Of a stretch of 64,000 nucleotides of DNA, positions 1 through 8,188 are shown piece after piece. The DNA comes from Undibacterium pigrum (GTDB taxonomy: Bacteria > Pseudomonadota > Gammaproteobacteria > Burkholderiales > Burkholderiaceae_D). The stretch lies in the NCBI RefSeq assembly GCF_003201815.1, contig NZ_QJKB01000001.1:806001-870000 (forward strand), in the 5' to 3' direction. Both the position numbers and the translations under genes were made by a program. The notes beneath the pieces are model-generated. The model saw only the letters and a list, made by a program, of their open reading frames with translations. It ran no database searches and had not been told where the DNA came from. How positions within the stretch are numbered: position 1 is the first letter of the stretch; the number at the start of each line of letters is the position of its first letter.

Positions 1-1
1 G

Positions 2-907
2 AATGGCGCGGGTAAATCCACACTGATCAAAACCATCGTCGGTGATATTGCCCCCTTGAACGGTGTCATGCAAACCGGCAAGGGCCTGTCCATCGGTTAC
101 TTTGCCCAGCACCAGGTCGAAATGCTGCGCCATGATGAATCGCCACTCTGGCATCTGGCCCATATCGCGCCCGATGTACGTGAGCAGGAATTGCGTAATT
201 TCCTCGGTGGCTTCAACTTCCCTGGCACCATGGTAAGCAGCCCGATCAAACCATTCTCCGGCGGTGAAAAAGCCCGTCTGGCACTGGCGATGATCGTCTG
301 GCAGCGCCCCAACCTCTTGTTGCTGGATGAACCAACCAACCATCTGGATCTGGAAACCCGCGAAGCCCTGACCGATGCCCTGGCGCAGTTTGAAGGCACA
401 CTGGTCGTTGTCTCCCATGACAGGCATTTGCTGCGTGCCACGACGGACCAGTTCATCATCGTTGCCGATGGCAAGCTGCAACCATTTGATGGCGATCTGG
501 ACGATTACAAAGACTGGCTGTTCAAAAACAAACTGGAAAAAGCCAACCCTGCCCTGCCAGAAAAAACCAAGGCCCAGGAAGCTGCTTTGCCGCAAGCCAA
601 GCCCATCCCAGTTGCCAAGGTCGATGACAAGGAACAACGCAAACGCGATGCCGACGAACGCACGCGCCTCGCCAATCTGCGCAAACCAATAGAAACACGC
701 ATCAAACGTCTTGAAGAACAGATGGCCAAGTTGAACGTCAAAAAGAAAGACATCGATGCGCAATTGGAAGATGGCGATATCTACAACGATGCCAACAAGG
801 AAAAGCTGAAGACACTGTTACTTGACCAGGCTTACGTCGTCAAGGAACTGGGGCAGATAGAAGCTGACTGGCTGGAGCAACAGGAATTTCTGGAAGCAGT
901 AGAATAA
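2..907 (+). CDS. yheS: ABC-F family ATPase (YheS-like), 5' end outside window
   Basis: This is the C-terminal part of a soluble ABC-F ATPase, a family whose members act on ribosomes rather than as transporters. The reading frame is open from base 2, which falls inside a Walker A motif (NGAGKST), so the start and first ABC cassette lie upstream of the window. The signature FSGGEK is at about visible residue 85 and the Walker B/D-loop DEPTNHLD at about 109. The ABC-F switch His is visible in VVSHDRHLL. A charged Lys/Glu-rich C-terminal coiled coil of about 100 residues follows, as in YheS/Uup-type proteins. YheS is preferred over Uup because of the tail sequence, but this assignment is by eye. 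Confidence 0.88.
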   Translation, partial: NGAGKSTLIKTIVGDIAPLNGVMQTGKGLSIGYFAQHQVEMLRHDESPLWHLAHIAPDVREQELRNFLGGFNFPGTMVSSPIKPFSGGEKARLALAMIVWQRPNLLLLDEPTNHLDLETREALTDALAQFEGTLVVVSHDRHLLRATTDQFIIVADGKLQPFDGDLDDYKDWLFKNKLEKANPALPEKTKAQEAALPQAKPIPVAKVDDKEQRKRDADERTRLANLRKPIETRIKRLEEQMAKLNVKKKDIDAQLEDGDIYNDANKEKLKTLLLDQAYVVKELGQIEADWLEQQEFLEAVE

Positions 908-911
908 AGCA

Positions 912-940
912 AAGGGGCGCATGTAGCGCCCCTTGTTTTT
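912..940 (+). terminator. Rho-independent terminator of yheS
   Basis: A 9-bp GC-rich inverted repeat, AAGGGGCGC / GCGCCCCTT, with a 5-base loop lies just after the yheS stop and is followed by GTTTTT. It is the clear end of the yheS transcript and also separates it from the convergent mtfA gene. Confidence 0.85.
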
Positions 941-950
941 GATTCAAGGA

Positions 951-1757
951 TTAAACCCAGTCACATGGATCAACCTGATAATACGCCCGCAACTGCTCAT
1001 ACAAGGCAGGGTGGTAATGAGCAAGATCACGGCTTTTCTTAAAGAAGGCCTCTGTCACGACAGCAAAAAATTCTGCCGGATTGGTCGCGCCATAAGGATC
1101 AATGACGGTAGCAATATCATTGGCTATCGCATGATGCAGTTGAGCATACTCTCTTTCCATCAACGCCGACCATGCCTTGTAAGCTGCGGCAGACTTTAAA
1201 GCTGGAGCGCCATTGGTCGTTCCCGTTTCGCTATCAAGCTGGTGAGCAAATTCATGGATAACCACATCCTGCCCCCGCGCTTCATTGTCGAGATTATGCG
1301 CTGCTTGGTCCCAGGCCAGAATAACACGACCATCACTCCATGACTCGCCACTGAGTCCCTGATTGGTATGCGTGACGATGCCATCGCTATTCATTTGAGT
1401 GCGGGGTGCCACGAATGCTGATGGATATACCAGCACATGCGTAAGCTGCGGGTACACATCTGATTCACGATTCAGCAACAGCAGGCAAGCCTTCCCCGCA
1501 ATCGTCACCTTGATCTCGTCAGTAATAGTCAAGCCACCACAACCAACAAAAGTTTTTTGATAGAGAAACTGACGTATGCGCTTCTTCAACTGCATTTGCA
1601 AGTCAGTCGGCATACGCGTATAGCCAGGCAGGTTTTTGCGCAAAATTTTGGAATAACTCAAGGGAAAGGCCTGGGACAATACATGACGCAAGCGCAGCCT
1701 GGGCAAGACAACGATGCCAAGTACCAGTAAAACAATAATAAGGACTAACCATTCCAT
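951..1757 (-). CDS. mtfA: MtfA-like zinc metallopeptidase (M90)
   Basis: This is a zinc-dependent peptidase of the MtfA/M90 family; E. coli MtfA binds the repressor Mlc and has aminopeptidase activity. The HEFAH zinc-binding motif (H168, E169, H172) is intact and is followed by the family stretch QLDSETGT. The Glu in the downstream MEREYAQL segment is the likely third ligand. The protein is 268 residues, the usual size. It begins with a hydrophobic segment (about residues 3-20), so unlike E. coli MtfA it is probably tethered to the inner membrane. The ATG start is preceded by an AGG-type ribosome site. It is transcribed alone, convergent to yheS and divergent from the Nudix gene. Confidence 0.88.
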   Translation of the reverse strand: MEWLVLIIVLLVLGIVVLPRLRLRHVLSQAFPLSYSKILRKNLPGYTRMPTDLQMQLKKRIRQFLYQKTFVGCGGLTITDEIKVTIAGKACLLLLNRESDVYPQLTHVLVYPSAFVAPRTQMNSDGIVTHTNQGLSGESWSDGRVILAWDQAAHNLDNEARGQDVVIHEFAHQLDSETGTTNGAPALKSAAAYKAWSALMEREYAQLHHAIANDIATVIDPYGATNPAEFFAVVTEAFFKKSRDLAHYHPALYEQLRAYYQVDPCDWV

Positions 1758-1978
1758 ATCGACAACCTAATCAGGATTGCGAATGTGATTTGCATCTGAC
1801 ATTCGTTTATCAGATGCAAATGGGCGCGACGAAGTCAAACTCAATAGCAATTAATATATAAGCTCATGGCCCTTGAAAATCAGCTTATCAGATCACATGG
1901 CATTAAATAATATGAATAATATAATTTCATGAGAAGATATGATGGATTGATTTTTCCTTCGAAAGTCTGGACCTTACT

Positions 1979-2530
1979 ATGAAACCCTGGGAAACCTTAA
2001 GCTCAAAGATACTAATCAGCGATAGCTGGTTAACATTGACCGCGGATACCTGCCAACTTCCCAATGGACAAATAATCGAACCCTATTATGTACTCCATGA
2101 AGCAGACTGGGTGCATGTGTTTGCTCAGGCAGATGATGGCCGTATATTAACGGTAAAGCAGTTTCGTTACGGCGTAAAAAAAGTTTGCCTTGAATTACCC
2201 GGTGGCGTCATTGACGAAGGTGAGGCACCAATCCTTGCCGCACAAAGAGAATTATTGGAAGAAACAGGCTACACCGCTACACACTGGCAAACTTTGGGAA
2301 CCATGTATGCCAACCCTGCCCGTCAAACAAATACCATTCATTTGTTTTTTGCTACCGGGCTTGATTTAAAGGGTGAGCAGCAACTGGATGTATCTGAAGA
2401 TATAGAATTCGACTTTTTAGCTATACCTGAAATACAGCAAAAAATAGAAACCAACGAGTTTTCACAAGCGCTGCACATAGCCTCGTTTTATCGAGGGCTG
2501 CATGCATTAACCTTGAATACGAATAAATGA
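1979..2530 (+). CDS. Nudix hydrolase (ADP-ribose pyrophosphatase-like)
   Basis: This Nudix-family pyrophosphohydrolase of 183 residues has a complete Nudix box: G76-x5-E82-x7-R90-E-L-L-E94-E95-x-G97-Y, with the catalytic Glu residues present. The overall layout (short N-terminal beta region, box at about 76-98, then a helical end) fits the ADP-ribose/NDP-sugar pyrophosphatase group (NudF type), which cleaves nucleoside-diphosphate sugars in the cytoplasm. The exact substrate cannot be told from sequence. The stop codon overlaps the start of the following 75-residue gene by 4 bases (ATGA), so the two are translationally coupled. An AT-rich 220-bp region shared with the divergent mtfA should hold the promoter; TATAAT at 1920-1925 is a possible -10. 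Confidence 0.85.
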   Translation: MKPWETLSSKILISDSWLTLTADTCQLPNGQIIEPYYVLHEADWVHVFAQADDGRILTVKQFRYGVKKVCLELPGGVIDEGEAPILAAQRELLEETGYTATHWQTLGTMYANPARQTNTIHLFFATGLDLKGEQQLDVSEDIEFDFLAIPEIQQKIETNEFSQALHIASFYRGLHALTLNTNK

Positions 2531-2754
2531 TGAGAAGCACTCTAAAAAAAAAGATCATCGAAGTATGTAATAACAAAATAGAACAAAAAGGCAGCAATGT
2601 TGGTCTATCCTTTTATGCCTTCTTTGCCAACAAAAACGATGACCCCCAATTACTGATGGAAGCTGCCACATGGTGGATCATGGAAAACAAGTTTGATCAC
2701 TTTGAAAAGGCAGTCAAAATCAAGACAATAGTTGAAGCTCTTGAAGCAAGCTGA
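2527..2754 (+). CDS. Small protein of unknown function coupled to the Nudix gene
   Basis: A 75-residue protein that I do not recognise. Its ATG overlaps the Nudix stop (ATGA), which supports it as a real, translationally coupled gene. It has a Lys-rich N-terminus, a middle segment with several aromatics (FYAFFANKN), and a WW-containing amphipathic stretch (AATWWIMEN). It has no signal peptide or membrane segment and is likely cytoplasmic. A helper of the Nudix hydrolase is possible but unsupported beyond linkage. An A/T-rich inverted repeat (AAAGAAA/TTTCTTT, 2799-2820) lies downstream. Confidence 0.6.
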   Translation: MMRSTLKKKIIEVCNNKIEQKGSNVGLSFYAFFANKNDDPQLLMEAATWWIMENKFDHFEKAVKIKTIVEALEAS

Positions 2755-2842
2755 AGAATGGGTAACTCCCTGCAGTAAAAGTAAAGCGCAGGCATAATAA
2801 AGAAATCAGATTGTTTCTTTCATTCAGGTATTTTTCAAAGAC

Positions 2843-3958
2843 ATGAGCGCTCTCTTCTCCCCCATCAAGCTTGGTTCGCTAAGTTTAAAAAACCGCATCA
2901 TCATTGCCCCCATGTGCCAGTACTCTGCGGAAGATGGCAAAGCGACTGACTGGCATCTTATTCATCTGGGTGGGCTTGCCTTGTCAGGTGCAGGGCTGTT
3001 GATACTGGAAGCTACAGCCGTTGAGGCCATAGGTCGCATCTCTCCAGGTGACCTGGGTTTGTGGTCAGATGAGACAGAAGCTGCACTGGCGAAAGTATTG
3101 ACTTCCATACGCAAGCATTCTGCCATGCCGATTGCCATACAACTGGGTCATGCCGGACGCAAGGCATCCAGCCAGGCGCCATGGCATGGTGGTCAATTGA
3201 TTGCACTGGAAGATGGTGGCTGGCAAATGGTAGCACCCTCTGCTGTACCTCATGCGCAAGCTGAGCGCGCACCATTGGCACTGGATGGGGCCGGCCTGCA
3301 ACGCGTGAAACAGGCTTTTGTTGATGCGGCAGTACGCGCACACCGCTTGGGCATTGATGCAATTGAGATACATGCAGCACATGGTTACTTGTTACATCAG
3401 TTTTTATCTCCCATATCCAATCAGCGCGCAGATCAGTATGGCGGTTCAGTGGAAAACCGCTTACGGTTTCCCCTGGAAGTATTTGATGCTGTGCGGGCAG
3501 CGGTTCCTAAAGACAGCATGGCAGTTGGCCTGCGTTTGTCGGCAACAGATTGGGTGGAGAGTGGTCTGGATATCTCGCAAAGCAAACTCTTTGTCCAGCA
3601 ATTGCAAGAACGCGGCTGCGACTTTATCCATGTTTCCAGCGGTGGGGTTTCACCTGACCAGAAAATCCCACTGGGACCAGGTTATCAGGTTCATCTGGCA
3701 GAAGAAATCAAACAGCATTGCAGCATACCTGTTATTGCCGTAGGCCTGATCACCGATGCCTATCAGGCAGAAGAAATTATTACTACCGGCAAAGCTGATG
3801 CCATCGCCATTGCCCGTGGCATTTTGTATGACCCACATTGGCCATGGCATGCAGCGGCGCAATTAGGTGCGACAGTGGAAGCGCCAAAGCAGTACTGGCG
3901 CTCTCAACCGCGAGATCAGAAAAACCTGTTTGGTGACACCCGCATAGGGCAAAGATAA
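2843..3958 (+). CDS. NADH:flavin oxidoreductase, Old Yellow Enzyme family (YqjM-like)
   Basis: This FMN-dependent ene-reductase of the Old Yellow Enzyme superfamily reduces activated C=C bonds of enals, enones and nitro compounds using NAD(P)H. The 371-residue length and the N-terminus (NRIIIAPMCQYS, with Cys25) match the thermophilic-like YqjM/XenA class, in which this Cys tunes the flavin. The substrate-binding pair is seen in IEIHAAHGYLLHQFLSP, and the phosphate-binding end is IAIARGILYDPHW. The protein is cytoplasmic. It stands alone, ending at a strong bidirectional hairpin shared with the next, convergent gene. No NemR-type site was seen upstream. Confidence 0.9.
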   Translation: MSALFSPIKLGSLSLKNRIIIAPMCQYSAEDGKATDWHLIHLGGLALSGAGLLILEATAVEAIGRISPGDLGLWSDETEAALAKVLTSIRKHSAMPIAIQLGHAGRKASSQAPWHGGQLIALEDGGWQMVAPSAVPHAQAERAPLALDGAGLQRVKQAFVDAAVRAHRLGIDAIEIHAAHGYLLHQFLSPISNQRADQYGGSVENRLRFPLEVFDAVRAAVPKDSMAVGLRLSATDWVESGLDISQSKLFVQQLQERGCDFIHVSSGGVSPDQKIPLGPGYQVHLAEEIKQHCSIPVIAVGLITDAYQAEEIITTGKADAIAIARGILYDPHWPWHAAAQLGATVEAPKQYWRSQPRDQKNLFGDTRIGQR

Positions 3959-3973
3959 ACAAGAAGCATGTGA

Positions 3974-4007
3974 CATCACAAAGCTGCGGCACTGCAGCTT
4001 TGTGATG
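3974..4007. terminator. Bidirectional hairpin between convergent genes
   Basis: A perfect 14-bp inverted repeat with a 6-base loop (arms 3974-3987 and 3994-4007) lies between the convergent Old Yellow Enzyme gene and the ydiL-like gene. There is no long T-run on either side, so it is a strong hairpin likely to end transcription, possibly with Rho help. Confidence 0.65.
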
Positions 4008-4012
4008 CGTGA

Positions 4013-4483
4013 TCAGGCGGTCACCTGCTCTTCTGCCCATTGATTACGCATGGAATCATTATCTGGACGCCTGCCCAGCCATTTTTCATAAGCTGCAGCC
4101 TCAAACTGTACAACGCTGCAATTTTCTACAGAGATCAGATGCGCCACTACAGATTGCTGTGGCCTCCACATGATTGACTCACGATACGGCAAGGTACACC
4201 AGTCTTCAAAACTGTCATACCATACTAGTGCTACCGGTTTTTTACTCGCACCGGGAGGCATTTGCTGGTAGTAGGTTTTTATCGCTGCCTGCGTATCTGC
4301 AATAGCCTTCTTGCGACACACCATGAGGTAATTAATCATGGATATCACATCTTGCGGTATCTTTTGTGCACCTGCTTCCCAGTTACTCCAGGTTCGCACA
4401 GGAACTCCGCCAATCAATTCTGCCGCCTCATTCTGGCTAAAATGCAGCAAGCTGCGCATAGCCTTCAAACTTACACCATTCAT
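4013..4483 (-). CDS. YdiL/Aca2-type helix-turn-helix protein
   Basis: A 156-residue protein whose first ~65 residues form a helix-turn-helix (RSLLHFSQNEAAELIGGVPV then RTWSNWEAGAQKIPQDV). This matches the YdiL/DUF1870 family, which includes the anti-CRISPR-associated regulator Aca2, known to bind its own promoter and repress it. The C-terminal half (KKPVALVWYDSFEDWCTLPY onward) is longer than in E. coli YdiL or Aca2 (about 120 residues) and may be a separate ligand or dimer domain. There is no phage or anti-CRISPR gene nearby. A role as an autoregulator or local repressor is inference. It is transcribed alone, 44 bp from the end of the caspase-fusion gene. Confidence 0.65.
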   Translation of the reverse strand: MNGVSLKAMRSLLHFSQNEAAELIGGVPVRTWSNWEAGAQKIPQDVISMINYLMVCRKKAIADTQAAIKTYYQQMPPGASKKPVALVWYDSFEDWCTLPYRESIMWRPQQSVVAHLISVENCSVVQFEAAAYEKWLGRRPDNDSMRNQWAEEQVTA

Positions 4484-4527
4484 ATTTATTCTTTGCTCAA
4501 GATTTAATTACTTCCATGAATAAAACT

Positions 4528-7197
4528 TCAGTTCAATTTTTTAAGTGCTTCTTTGACATAATTGGCATTCGGGCTATTTGGTGATAATTCCAGGAAGCTG
4601 GCATATGCTTTTTTGGCTTTCTCATTTTCGTTCAAAAGCGCCCTGGCATCTCCCAGATTCAGGTAAGCAATTGAGCGGGAAGGATCTATCTGCAAGGTAT
4701 TTTCAAACCAGCGCGCTGCTTCTGCATATTTTTGCTGTTTGAAGTAAACAAATCCCAGGTTGTTTGCCGCCAGACCAAAGTCAGGCCTGTACTTCAGAGC
4801 CTCTGTAAATGCGGCTTCTGCCTGTGCATATTGCTTCTCTTTATACAATTGCAGCCCATGATCATTGGCTCTTTGTGCGAGTTGACGTGATGAACCATCC
4901 ACCATTTTGGGTGCAGCGATTTTCTGTTCACCACCTGTCAGATTTTTGATGACTATGGGTGCATCTGCACCTGCTTTGGCTGCGCCATCCAGTTTGTTAT
5001 TGAGGGCAATGGCATCAGCAGATAACTGATTGGTTTTTGCATTGAGGAACTCTCCCTCTCCTCTTGTTTCAAAAACAAATTCACCACCTTCAGAACCTGG
5101 CAAACTCCCAAATGCAGGGGTTTGTTGCGATACGCTGGATACTGCAGGTGCAATATAGGCTGCCAGCTCTGTCGCTGTAATCATGCCATCGCCATTCATG
5201 TCTGCCTTGCCACTCAGGGCTTGCAGCAAGGTCCAGGTAAAGACAGAGTGACCATTCGGCCCACCATCCGCAACCAGTTGATCGGCTCCACCTGCAGTCA
5301 GCATTTGGCGCCCCAGACGCTTGCCATTTTCACGCAGGAATGCACTGGTGCCACCACCACGGGTTAGCCCCAGCCCGCTATAACAGGCATCCATGACAAA
5401 CAAAATATGTTTGGCATTGAGGCTCTCGGCAATGTTCTGCAAATCTGTCATGGGAATGGCATCGACAGACAATTGCTCAGGGTCAGAATCAACGGGAATG
5501 ATATAACCCAGGTTACGGCCAGAACTCAGCTTCCTGGTTGTACCATGGCCTGCAAAGAAGACGAAGACTCTGTCATCTTTTTTGAGTTGCCCATGTCCCA
5601 GTTTTTCATGGAACAAGGCCAGGATATTATTACGGGTCGCATCTGCATTGGTTAGCGTCAGTACCTTGTCGCCGGCAAAACCCATACGATTGATCAGGGT
5701 GTCGCGGATAGCATTGGCATCCTGCACTGCATATTGCAGCTTGGGCCATTTTGCATAGTCGTTGATACCAATGACGATAGCCCAGCTATTTTGATAGTCG
5801 GTACTGATACTGACTTTTTCTGGCGTTGGCTTGCCACCCTTGGCAATTTTGAAGTCCGTGCCATCCCACGAGGCAAAGCTATAGCCATCAGCAATCAGTT
5901 TATCGAGTACCAGCGGCAAGGCCTTAACCGTGCGTTCATGAATATCGTGGAAGAGAATAATGCCGCGCTGCTCTTTTTCCAAAGTGCCAAGTACACGGCC
6001 TGCAATCGAATTAGGTACAGGATCAGCCCAGTCCAGGGAATCAATATTCCACATAACTGAGCGCAAGCCCAGCTTGTGCAGGATTTGCATGCCTTCTTTA
6101 TTCTTTGCACCGTAAGGAAAACGGAACAGAGCTGATCGTGCCGGGTCTATCGCCTTCAGCAATTTATCTGTTTGCTCAATTTCTGCATTCAGATTATTGC
6201 CGCTTTGCTTGGATAACAAGGCGTGGCTGAAACTATGATTGGCCAGCACATGACCTGCGCTCAATAGTTTCTTGCTGGTTGCAGCATTTTTATTCAGCGA
6301 TTCTTTGCCCTGTGCATCAACACTGCCGACGTTCTTGCCCACCTGAAAAAACACGCCTGGCACATTGTATTGCTTGAGTATCGCTGCAATTTCATCGGTA
6401 TAGGTAGCATGTGGACCGTCGTCGAAAGTCAATACGACGGTTTTTGGTGGCAAGCCCTGACCGAAAATTTCCTTGTCTTTTTCATCGGCAGTTTCCGGTT
6501 TTTCCGGGTAAGGCAGGATGAAGCCGTAATCCTTGAGGATTTGTTCGCGGTTATACAGCTTGCGCAATTTGACTATGTAATCATCCCAACGTTCACGCTT
6601 CAGCTCTATGGAACGGGATTCAAATCGTGAGAAAATTTCTTTGAGTTCTTTGTCGTATTCTTTTTCGATTTCACTGAGTGCATTCAAGTCATCGGTAACG
6701 CGCTTGTGCAGTTTGATAGCTGGCAGGGTCTGCTCTGTAGCTATCAGTATTTGCATTTTAAGCAAAACTTCGCGGAACGCGAGACGGTCTGCATCGTATA
6801 AATCTTCACCAGATTCTATATAGGTCAGGATAGTGTCAAAACTGGCTTCGCGTTTGGCATTGCTGAGTGACTTCAGCTTGCTGAAAAAAGTATCCAGATC
6901 ATTAAGCCTTACTAGATTTTCATGGAACAATGCCTGCCCTACCCGATTTGCCTCATTGCGCTCTTTGGTACTAAGCTTTTTCTCGTCAGCCAACAAGATG
7001 ATAATCTTGCGATACGCGACCAATAAACCATTCAAATCTTCTGGCAATTTGGCAGGATCAAATGTGTCTTTTTGCTCAAGCTGAGAGCTTACTGCTTTGC
7101 TCTCTGGAGACTGGCTGGTTTTTTGAACGACAAAATAAGAAGCGACAGCTACGCCGACTACGGCGACGGCAGACAAGATAAGTTTTTGAGGTTTCAT
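4528..7197 (-). CDS. Membrane-anchored polysaccharide deacetylase-caspase-EF-hand-TPR fusion
   Basis: This 889-residue multidomain protein starts at the ATG encoding MKPQKLILSA; a TTG 33 bases upstream would add an implausible leader. Order: a signal anchor (about 5-24), a helical/coiled region (50-225), a NodB-type deacetylase (254-455; TFDDGPH 257-263, HSFSH 321-325, RFPYG 359-363), a C14 caspase-like peptidase (about 468-710; His551 in AGHG, Cys605 in DACYSG), an EF-hand-like loop inside it (666-677, D-x-N-x-D-G-x-I-x3-E), and three TPR units (about 774-889). Both catalytic sets look intact. The anchor suggests a periplasmic location. A known NodB role is N-deacetylation of wall or exopolysaccharide; metacaspases cleave after Arg/Lys and many need calcium. 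The combination is unusual, and the physiological role is unknown. The gene is separate from its neighbours. Confidence 0.85.
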   Translation of the reverse strand: MKPQKLILSAVAVVGVAVASYFVVQKTSQSPESKAVSSQLEQKDTFDPAKLPEDLNGLLVAYRKIIILLADEKKLSTKERNEANRVGQALFHENLVRLNDLDTFFSKLKSLSNAKREASFDTILTYIESGEDLYDADRLAFREVLLKMQILIATEQTLPAIKLHKRVTDDLNALSEIEKEYDKELKEIFSRFESRSIELKRERWDDYIVKLRKLYNREQILKDYGFILPYPEKPETADEKDKEIFGQGLPPKTVVLTFDDGPHATYTDEIAAILKQYNVPGVFFQVGKNVGSVDAQGKESLNKNAATSKKLLSAGHVLANHSFSHALLSKQSGNNLNAEIEQTDKLLKAIDPARSALFRFPYGAKNKEGMQILHKLGLRSVMWNIDSLDWADPVPNSIAGRVLGTLEKEQRGIILFHDIHERTVKALPLVLDKLIADGYSFASWDGTDFKIAKGGKPTPEKVSISTDYQNSWAIVIGINDYAKWPKLQYAVQDANAIRDTLINRMGFAGDKVLTLTNADATRNNILALFHEKLGHGQLKKDDRVFVFFAGHGTTRKLSSGRNLGYIIPVDSDPEQLSVDAIPMTDLQNIAESLNAKHILFVMDACYSGLGLTRGGGTSAFLRENGKRLGRQMLTAGGADQLVADGGPNGHSVFTWTLLQALSGKADMNGDGMITATELAAYIAPAVSSVSQQTPAFGSLPGSEGGEFVFETRGEGEFLNAKTNQLSADAIALNNKLDGAAKAGADAPIVIKNLTGGEQKIAAPKMVDGSSRQLAQRANDHGLQLYKEKQYAQAEAAFTEALKYRPDFGLAANNLGFVYFKQQKYAEAARWFENTLQIDPSRSIAYLNLGDARALLNENEKAKKAYASFLELSPNSPNANYVKEALKKLN

Positions 7198-7309
7198 CAG
7201 GAGAAATGCAGACTGGCAATTAACAAACAAGCGATATCATATTGCAAATGCCGTGCTGCATGGTGGCTTAATGTGCTGTTACAGAATGAACTGCAAAGTT
7301 TTTTTGTAA

Positions 7310-8002
7310 CTATTTCCCCAATTTCTCCAGGTTTTTAGCGGCCTCGCGTTGTGTCAAACCAGAAAACCGCCCCTGATTTTCTTGCAAAAAGTCTCGTATG
7401 GCAGCGGGATCATGCCAGGCATAGTCGCGCAAGGCCCAGCCTATCGCTTTACGGATGAAAAACTCTTTTTCATCGGCCAGCGCCAGGGCATAGGCAAATA
7501 ATCTGTTCACGTCGGTCTGTTCGCGCCAGCCTAACTGATGCAATAAGGCGATGCGCCTTACCCAAAAATCGAGATGTCCAAGTGCTTTATCCATGCCAGC
7601 TTGTACATCTCGGCTTGCCGTCAAATTTTGCTGCAATACGTCGCCGACGACACCAGCCAGACCATCGACAGTATCCCACCAGGATTTTTGCTGCACCAAA
7701 GTGAGCAAGGCTGGCACATCTTCCAAACGTAAACGCCGGTAATGCTTGGCGAGGATATCCACTGCCAGATACTGATATTCGCGCTGCTCACAGTCCCACA
7801 AGGCATTTGCAATCTGTAAAAGTTCATCAGCATCAGCCGTTTTCAATTGCCGGATAATATCTACACATGCCTTGCGCCTGTCTGGTGCTGGAATACCCAG
7901 AAATTCAAAGCGGTTTTTCATATAGGCACGCATGGCCAGTGCTCGTACCGGGTCAGCAAGCGGCAATAAACTGAGTCGACATTGACTGATAATTTCTTTC
8001 AT
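7310..8002 (-). CDS. AlkD-like DNA alkylation repair protein
   Basis: This 230-residue all-helical HEAT-like protein belongs to the AlkD family, DNA glycosylases that remove bulky or cationic N3/N7-alkylpurines without base flipping. Family hallmarks include the N-terminal MKNRFEFLGIPAPDRR, the tryptophan pair in QQKSWWDTVDGLA, the segment FWVRRIALLHQLGWR, and the C-terminal EFFIRKAIGWALRDYAWHDP. The WWDTVD and FIRKAIGWALRDY segments hold the DNA-facing Trp/Asp/Arg residues of the family. It is cytoplasmic. It is divergent from the ferritin-like/MNIO operon, so the ~185-bp gap after its start may hold both promoters. Confidence 0.85.
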   Translation of the reverse strand: MKEIISQCRLSLLPLADPVRALAMRAYMKNRFEFLGIPAPDRRKACVDIIRQLKTADADELLQIANALWDCEQREYQYLAVDILAKHYRRLRLEDVPALLTLVQQKSWWDTVDGLAGVVGDVLQQNLTASRDVQAGMDKALGHLDFWVRRIALLHQLGWREQTDVNRLFAYALALADEKEFFIRKAIGWALRDYAWHDPAAIRDFLQENQGRFSGLTQREAAKNLEKLGK

Positions 8003-8188
8003 CTCGATTGCTCCAGAATTGTGAAGATACCGAAAAAAAACAAACAGGCTTTAAAAAATTGGGTGCGCTCAAATACTTTCAAGCACACATTCTTTTATGT
8101 TAAAGTCATTGTGCTTTTGTTCACGCCTTACTGCATCACCCCGTCCGCATATCCCCTTATGATACCAAGCCAGCGCAGGAGTCGTCTC

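Noticed and set aside
7982-8188. Longer N-terminus for the ferritin-like protein, with a hydrophobic stretch that might be an export signal
   Set aside because: The extension overlaps the divergent alkD-like start, has no ribosome site, and the ATG at 8189 has AGGAG at good spacing.
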